Source: Chitinophaga pinensis (GTDB lineage: Bacteria; Bacteroidota; Bacteroidia; 2-12-FULL-35-15). Taken from it: 52,173 nt of DNA. Below, one piece after another: positions 48,793 to 52,173 of the stretch. The position numbers were made by a program, and so were the translations under genes. The DNA is taken from positions 1 to 52,173 of the forward strand of contig CAMBDK010000007.1 of assembly GCA_945865315.1 (NCBI GenBank), written 5' to 3'. Numbering within the stretch: the stretch's first letter is position 1; each line of letters starts with the position of its first letter. The notes below the pieces were generated by a model. It saw nothing but the letters and a program-made list of their open reading frames with translations, did no database searches and had not been told where the DNA came from.

Positions 48793-50124
48793 ATGAAAAT
48801 ATTTAAATTCGGAGGAGCCTCTGTAAAAGATGCAGCAGCAGTAAAAAATGTTGTCACAATTTTGAAACAATTCCCCAATGATAATATTATATTAGTTCTT
48901 TCGGCAATGGGCAAAACAACGAATGCCTTAGAGCGTTTAACAAATGCTTTTATGAGTTCCGACGGCCATAAAAAAGACGGTAAGGAGCACACTGAAAAAA
49001 TATTGGAAGAAATTAAAAAGTACCATTTCGATATTATAGAACAATTATTTACGGATAAAAAACATTCGATTTACAATGAAATTAATAACGCATTTATTGA
49101 GTTGGATTGGATAATAGAAGAGGAGCGACAGCACCCCTACGACCAAGCATACGACCAAATAGTGAGTGTAGGGGAAATTGTAGCTACAAAAATTGTAAAC
49201 GCCTATTTAATTCAAGCCGGTATCCACAGTACTTGGCGAGACATTCGTGATTTTATTCAAACAGACAACTCTTATCGTGAAGCCAAGGTGGATTGGTCGC
49301 TTACACAAAGTTTGGTAGACGAGGGGATAAATTCAAAAAAGGCCCCCATATTTAAATCTTCTATAGGGAAGACTGCGGGAGTATCAAAGGGTGAGATTTT
49401 ATTAACCCAGGGGTTTATAGGGGGCACATCCGAGAACTATACTACTACATTGGGTCGCGAAGGGTCGGATTATACGGCTGCCATATTAGCATTTACAACC
49501 AATGCAGAAAGTGTTACCATTTGGAAAGATGTTCCAGGGGTTTTGAACGCGGATCCTAAATGGTTTGACGAAACAATAAAGATCGACCAGCTATCCTATC
49601 AGGATGCAATAGAATTAGCTTACTATGGAGCAACGGTTATTCACCCTAAAACGATTAAACCGCTTCAAAATAAAAAAATCCCATTGTATGTGAAGTCATT
49701 TTTGGAACCCGAATTAACAGGCACCCTTATCAACGAAGTTCAGTCACAAATACCGATACCTTGTTTTATTTTTAAAATAAATCAAGTGCTGCTTTCAATT
49801 TATCCAAAAGATTTTTCATTTATCGTTGAAGAAAATTTTAGTGCTATTTTTAAGCTGTTTGCCGAAAAACATGTTAAAATAAATATGATGCAAAACTCCG
49901 CTATCAGTTTTTCTGTTTGTATTGACAACGATTCTCAAAAACTCTCTGATTTAATTAAAACACTTGAAAAAGAGTATCGAACATTGTATAATGATAATCT
50001 GGAATTAATTACAATTAGGTATTATAATCAAGCAACAATTGATAGGGTGGTAATAGATAAAAAAGTTTTATTAGAAGTAAGGAGCAGGCACACAGTTCAG
50101 TTGGTGGCAAAAAGTGTCGTTTAA
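48793..50124 (+). CDS. Aspartate kinase, monofunctional
   Basis: 443 aa from the ATG at 48793 (MKIFKFGGASVKDA); the longer frame from a non-ATG codon at 48718 is rejected. Signature KFGGAS is at residues 5-10, with TLGREGSDYTAA (the second nucleotide block) and VTIWKDVPGVLNADP. The C-terminal part has ACT-type regulatory features, suggesting feedback by lysine or threonine. There is no homoserine dehydrogenase fusion. It supplies aspartyl phosphate to the pathway that includes thrBC. lysC would be a fair label, but the isoform cannot be told from sequence alone. Confidence 0.93.
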   Translation: MKIFKFGGASVKDAAAVKNVVTILKQFPNDNIILVLSAMGKTTNALERLTNAFMSSDGHKKDGKEHTEKILEEIKKYHFDIIEQLFTDKKHSIYNEINNAFIELDWIIEEERQHPYDQAYDQIVSVGEIVATKIVNAYLIQAGIHSTWRDIRDFIQTDNSYREAKVDWSLTQSLVDEGINSKKAPIFKSSIGKTAGVSKGEILLTQGFIGGTSENYTTTLGREGSDYTAAILAFTTNAESVTIWKDVPGVLNADPKWFDETIKIDQLSYQDAIELAYYGATVIHPKTIKPLQNKKIPLYVKSFLEPELTGTLINEVQSQIPIPCFIFKINQVLLSIYPKDFSFIVEENFSAIFKLFAEKHVKINMMQNSAISFSVCIDNDSQKLSDLIKTLEKEYRTLYNDNLELITIRYYNQATIDRVVIDKKVLLEVRSRHTVQLVAKSVV

Positions 50125-50258
50125 TTTTATTTTAACAAGCAATTTTTGCCAAATAAAAAATTTGGTGCCGATAAGGTTAAAAACAAAGGGTTTCAATCCA
50201 CTCACAAATAAAAATCCGACTCAATTTTGCATTAATGAGCATAAAATAAAAAGAATTC

Positions 50259-50289
50259 TTTGTTATGTGAATACAAATATTTAATTTCG
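50259..50289 (+). promoter_or_regulatory. Promoter of the CAT-anticodon tRNA
   Basis: TTTG (50259-50262), 19-bp spacer, TAATTTCG (50282-50289), one mismatch from TAnnTTTG. The tRNA 5' end is 31 bp downstream. The most complete -33/-7 pair in the window. Confidence 0.65.
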
Positions 50290-50320
50290 CACCCTTAATA
50301 ATTGTGAGCAATTACAATTA

Positions 50321-50394
50321 GGGCCTATAGCTCATTCGGTTAGAGCATCAGACTCATAATCTGCAGGTGCTTGGTTCGATTCCAAGTGGGCCCA
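50321..50394 (+). tRNA. tRNA with CAT anticodon (elongator Met or lysidine-type Ile2)
   Basis: A 74-nt cloverleaf: acceptor GGGCCTA pairs with TGGGCCC, D stem GCTC/GAGC, anticodon loop CTCATAA, T arm CTTGGTTCGATTCCAAG, discriminator A. No encoded CCA. An initiator is excluded by the paired 1-72 position. Sequence alone does not firmly separate Met from Ile2. The recombinase gene on minus overlaps the 3' half through the anticodon. Confidence 0.93.
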
Positions 50395-51916
50395 CTCCCT
50401 TGGAAAGCACGCCAGTTTTGGCGTGCTTTTCTTTTTTAACCCCTTTAGAAGGCTTGTTATTAAAGCAAATTAGTGTAACGACTGTATTTAATTTAGGGGT
50501 TCGGTATTTGTTTTTTTCAAAAACCAATCTTTCAGGGAATATCGAACCAATAATATGCTGTTTTCCCTCTGTGCTTGCATTCTTATATACGTTATCAATA
50601 TCTTTTAAAAGGTTTATACAATAATCTATTTGCTTATCGTAATTTTCATTACCGCCTTTTAATAACATTTCCTTTATACGTAATTCATTCAATAGGCTTT
50701 CAATATCATTTTTCATCCCCCTGTAATCGTCTGGGGTAATATCACCATCTAACATTAAAGCCCTTGCATTTTGCAAGCGTTGCTTTTGTTTCTCTATATC
50801 TTTTGTGATAGTTTGTAAATCTAATTTTACCGACTGATTATTCTCCTTTAAGGACCGCTTTAATATATTACCATATAATTCTAAGGCCTCGGGGTTTACT
50901 TTAAAGCTATGTAACAAATTTAAAAGTTCGTGGTTTACTTCGCCTGCCTTTTGACGTTCTTTACAGCCATTACTGCAATGGTAATAGAAAAACTTATTTC
51001 CGTGTCGCCCTGTGGAAGCGGAACCTGTTAATGTACGTTCGCATTGCGGACAAATTAAATATCCTCGTAGTGGTAATTCATCCCGTACCCTTGAATTTTT
51101 TGTAGGTACATTCTTTTTGCGACCTTGTAAAACTTCCTGCACACTGTAAAAAACACTTTCTTCTATTATACCTTCGTGTTGCCCTTCTACCCATACGCCC
51201 GGCTCGTCTTTATATGCGGGAACAAACACTTTTCCTATATAACCTTTATTACGCAGTAATAACCAAAATGATTGACGGCTACACGTTAAACCTTCTTTAT
51301 TCATTCTGCGCCTTAAATCTTCAATGGGGTACATTCCTGTTGCAAAAAGTTTAAACGCATCTTTTACAAGTTGCTCTTGTTTCCCTCCTTCGGGTATAAC
51401 AATAGGTTTGTTATTTGCATCCCTTGCATTTTTATAGCCACGGGGACGACCACCCAACCAACGTCCCTCTTTTTTGCCACGTCTTATTCCATGAAATATA
51501 TTTAATGCTCTACGGTCGTTATCTACTTCGGGGGCTGCAAGATATACCGCAAGCATAATTTTACTTTCAGGAATTTCAAAATTCAAAGGTTGTTCTATTG
51601 CCTGCGGTTCAATTCCGTATTTTCGCAAATCTCTAATTGCGATGTACGCTTCCGCTACGTTCCGGCTGAATCTGTCCCATTTAATAAATAACAATAAGTC
51701 AACACCTCCTTTGTTCTTTTTTATGTAGGTTATTATATTAAGCCATTCGGGACGGTCAAACGTTTTACCACTTTCGTCATCATGGTAAAAACCTACAATG
51801 TCAATTCCCTGCTGATCGCAATATTTAACTAATCGTTCTTTTTGGTCTGCGGGACTGTACCCGTCATTTTGTTCGTCTGTACTTACACGTGTATACAAAA
51901 TTGCTTTCTGTTTCAT
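50354..51916 (-). CDS. Large serine recombinase, integrase at the CAT tRNA
   Basis: 520 aa, the same length as the left copy and alignable without gaps over the first 320 and last 66 residues. R10, S12, D81, R82, R85 and the zinc ribbon C289, C292, C314, C318 are all present. A coiled coil at about 355-440 completes the large serine-recombinase layout. The C-terminus reads antisense through the 3' half of the tRNA (VGPLGIEPSTCRL) and its stop overlaps the anticodon in the same frame as the left copy. Its ATG overlaps the stop of the preceding small gene (ATGA). It probably moves an element extending right beyond the window. Confidence 0.93.
   Translation of the reverse strand: MKQKAILYTRVSTDEQNDGYSPADQKERLVKYCDQQGIDIVGFYHDDESGKTFDRPEWLNIITYIKKNKGGVDLLLFIKWDRFSRNVAEAYIAIRDLRKYGIEPQAIEQPLNFEIPESKIMLAVYLAAPEVDNDRRALNIFHGIRRGKKEGRWLGGRPRGYKNARDANNKPIVIPEGGKQEQLVKDAFKLFATGMYPIEDLRRRMNKEGLTCSRQSFWLLLRNKGYIGKVFVPAYKDEPGVWVEGQHEGIIEESVFYSVQEVLQGRKKNVPTKNSRVRDELPLRGYLICPQCERTLTGSASTGRHGNKFFYYHCSNGCKERQKAGEVNHELLNLLHSFKVNPEALELYGNILKRSLKENNQSVKLDLQTITKDIEKQKQRLQNARALMLDGDITPDDYRGMKNDIESLLNELRIKEMLLKGGNENYDKQIDYCINLLKDIDNVYKNASTEGKQHIIGSIFPERLVFEKNKYRTPKLNTVVTLICFNNKPSKGVKKEKHAKTGVLSKGVGPLGIEPSTCRL
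50404..50437 (+). terminator. Terminator of the CAT tRNA
   Basis: AAAGCACGCC (50404-50413) pairs with GGCGTGCTTT (50420-50429) around AGTTTT, followed by TTCTTTTTT. It begins 10 nt past the tRNA and lies inside the recombinase reading frame on minus, mirroring the left locus. Confidence 0.85.
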
Positions 51917-52104
51917 AATTTCCCATTATTAAATTTTTTTTGCGTTTCGTGATCTTCTAATGAGTTTAACGCAATTTCACTAATGAAATAAAGCCAGTTT
52001 CTTATTTCTATTATTTCATTGTCGGTATAGTGATTACCGTTTTTGTTTAAAATCTTTTTACATTCTGTAAGAGAAATCCGTTCACTTTCTTTAATGGTTC
52101 TCAT
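51913..52104 (-). CDS. Small helical protein paired with a serine recombinase (right copy)
   Basis: 63 aa, related to the 73-aa left protein across ISLTECKKILN, then YTDNEIIEIRNWL and SEIALNSLE. It overlaps the recombinase start by 4 nt (ATGA), which implies translational coupling and strengthens the case that it is a real partner. The N-terminus differs from the left copy. No known domain recognised; directionality factor, regulator or integrase cofactor are open choices. Confidence 0.8.
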   Translation of the reverse strand: MRTIKESERISLTECKKILNKNGNHYTDNEIIEIRNWLYFISEIALNSLEDHETQKKFNNGKL

Positions 52105-52110
52105 GGTTAC

Positions 52111-52129
52111 ATGACATTAAATGACATTA
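52111..52129. repeat. Helical-turn-spaced direct repeat before the right helper gene
   Basis: ATGACATTA occurs at 52111-52119 and 52121-52129, a 10-bp period, 6 bp upstream of the small gene's start codon. Two half-sites on one face of DNA suit an operator for autoregulation or a recombinase accessory site. Confidence 0.4.
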
Positions 52130-52173
52130 CCCCTTATGGTGAAATGATCCGGAAACGTAGCCAACGAATAACC

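Overview
The window reads as an AT-rich chromosome segment from a Bacteroidota bacterium, probably an uncultured member. Signs of this phylum are promoters of the TAnnTTTG type, almost no Shine-Dalgarno sites, PKD-repeat and lamin-tail proteins with gliding/type IX secretion C-termini, a GSCFA protein, a carboxypeptidase-regulatory-domain TonB receptor, a short F1 epsilon subunit next to atpD, and an alpha2-type glycyl-tRNA synthetase. Genus cannot be told from the sequence alone.

Layout. (1) Left edge, 1-3240: accessory DNA. It holds a cut-off HExxH protein (minus), the C-terminal remnant of a RecA/RadA-like ATPase (minus), and a two-gene module on plus: a 73-aa helper-like protein and a 520-aa large serine recombinase. 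The recombinase reads antisense into tRNA-Val(TAC). (2) Core chromosome, 3247-50394: folC; a PKD/T9SS adhesin-like protein with a 726-bp internal duplication; mrp; an NTF2-like protein; thrB-thrC; a small lipoprotein; an S41 protease and dCMP deaminase; panB and an RluA-family pseudouridine synthase; rpsO-pnp; glmS; a phasin-like coiled-coil protein; a collagen-like secreted protein; rplU-rpmA; serS; atpD-atpC; ribF; an LRR lipoprotein-like/secreted protein; a GSCFA protein; a T9SS type A protein; a TonB-dependent receptor; glyS; an M1 aminopeptidase lipoprotein; a TPR protein; a lamin-tail T9SS protein; pgk; fbp; aspartate kinase; and a CAT-anticodon tRNA. (3) Right edge, 50354-52173: a second copy of the same two-gene module, on minus, whose recombinase reads antisense into the CAT tRNA.

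The most interesting signal is the pair of related modules. Each has a short acidic/helical protein followed by a 520-aa serine recombinase. Each sits exactly at the 3' side of a different tRNA gene, ends in the same antisense frame with its stop codon overlapping the anticodon, and covers the tRNA's hairpin terminator inside the recombinase reading frame. This suggests a family of tRNA-targeting serine-integrase elements with a conserved small partner. The second strong signal is a pair of 145-bp inverted, MITE-like elements (after the small lipoprotein gene and directly after glyS), each bounded by its own perfect 4-bp target duplication.

The core genes are ordinary housekeeping functions: threonine/aspartate pathway, translation, RNA decay, cell-wall amino sugar supply, ATP synthase, flavins, gluconeogenesis, pantothenate. 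They are interleaved with secreted T9SS cargo.
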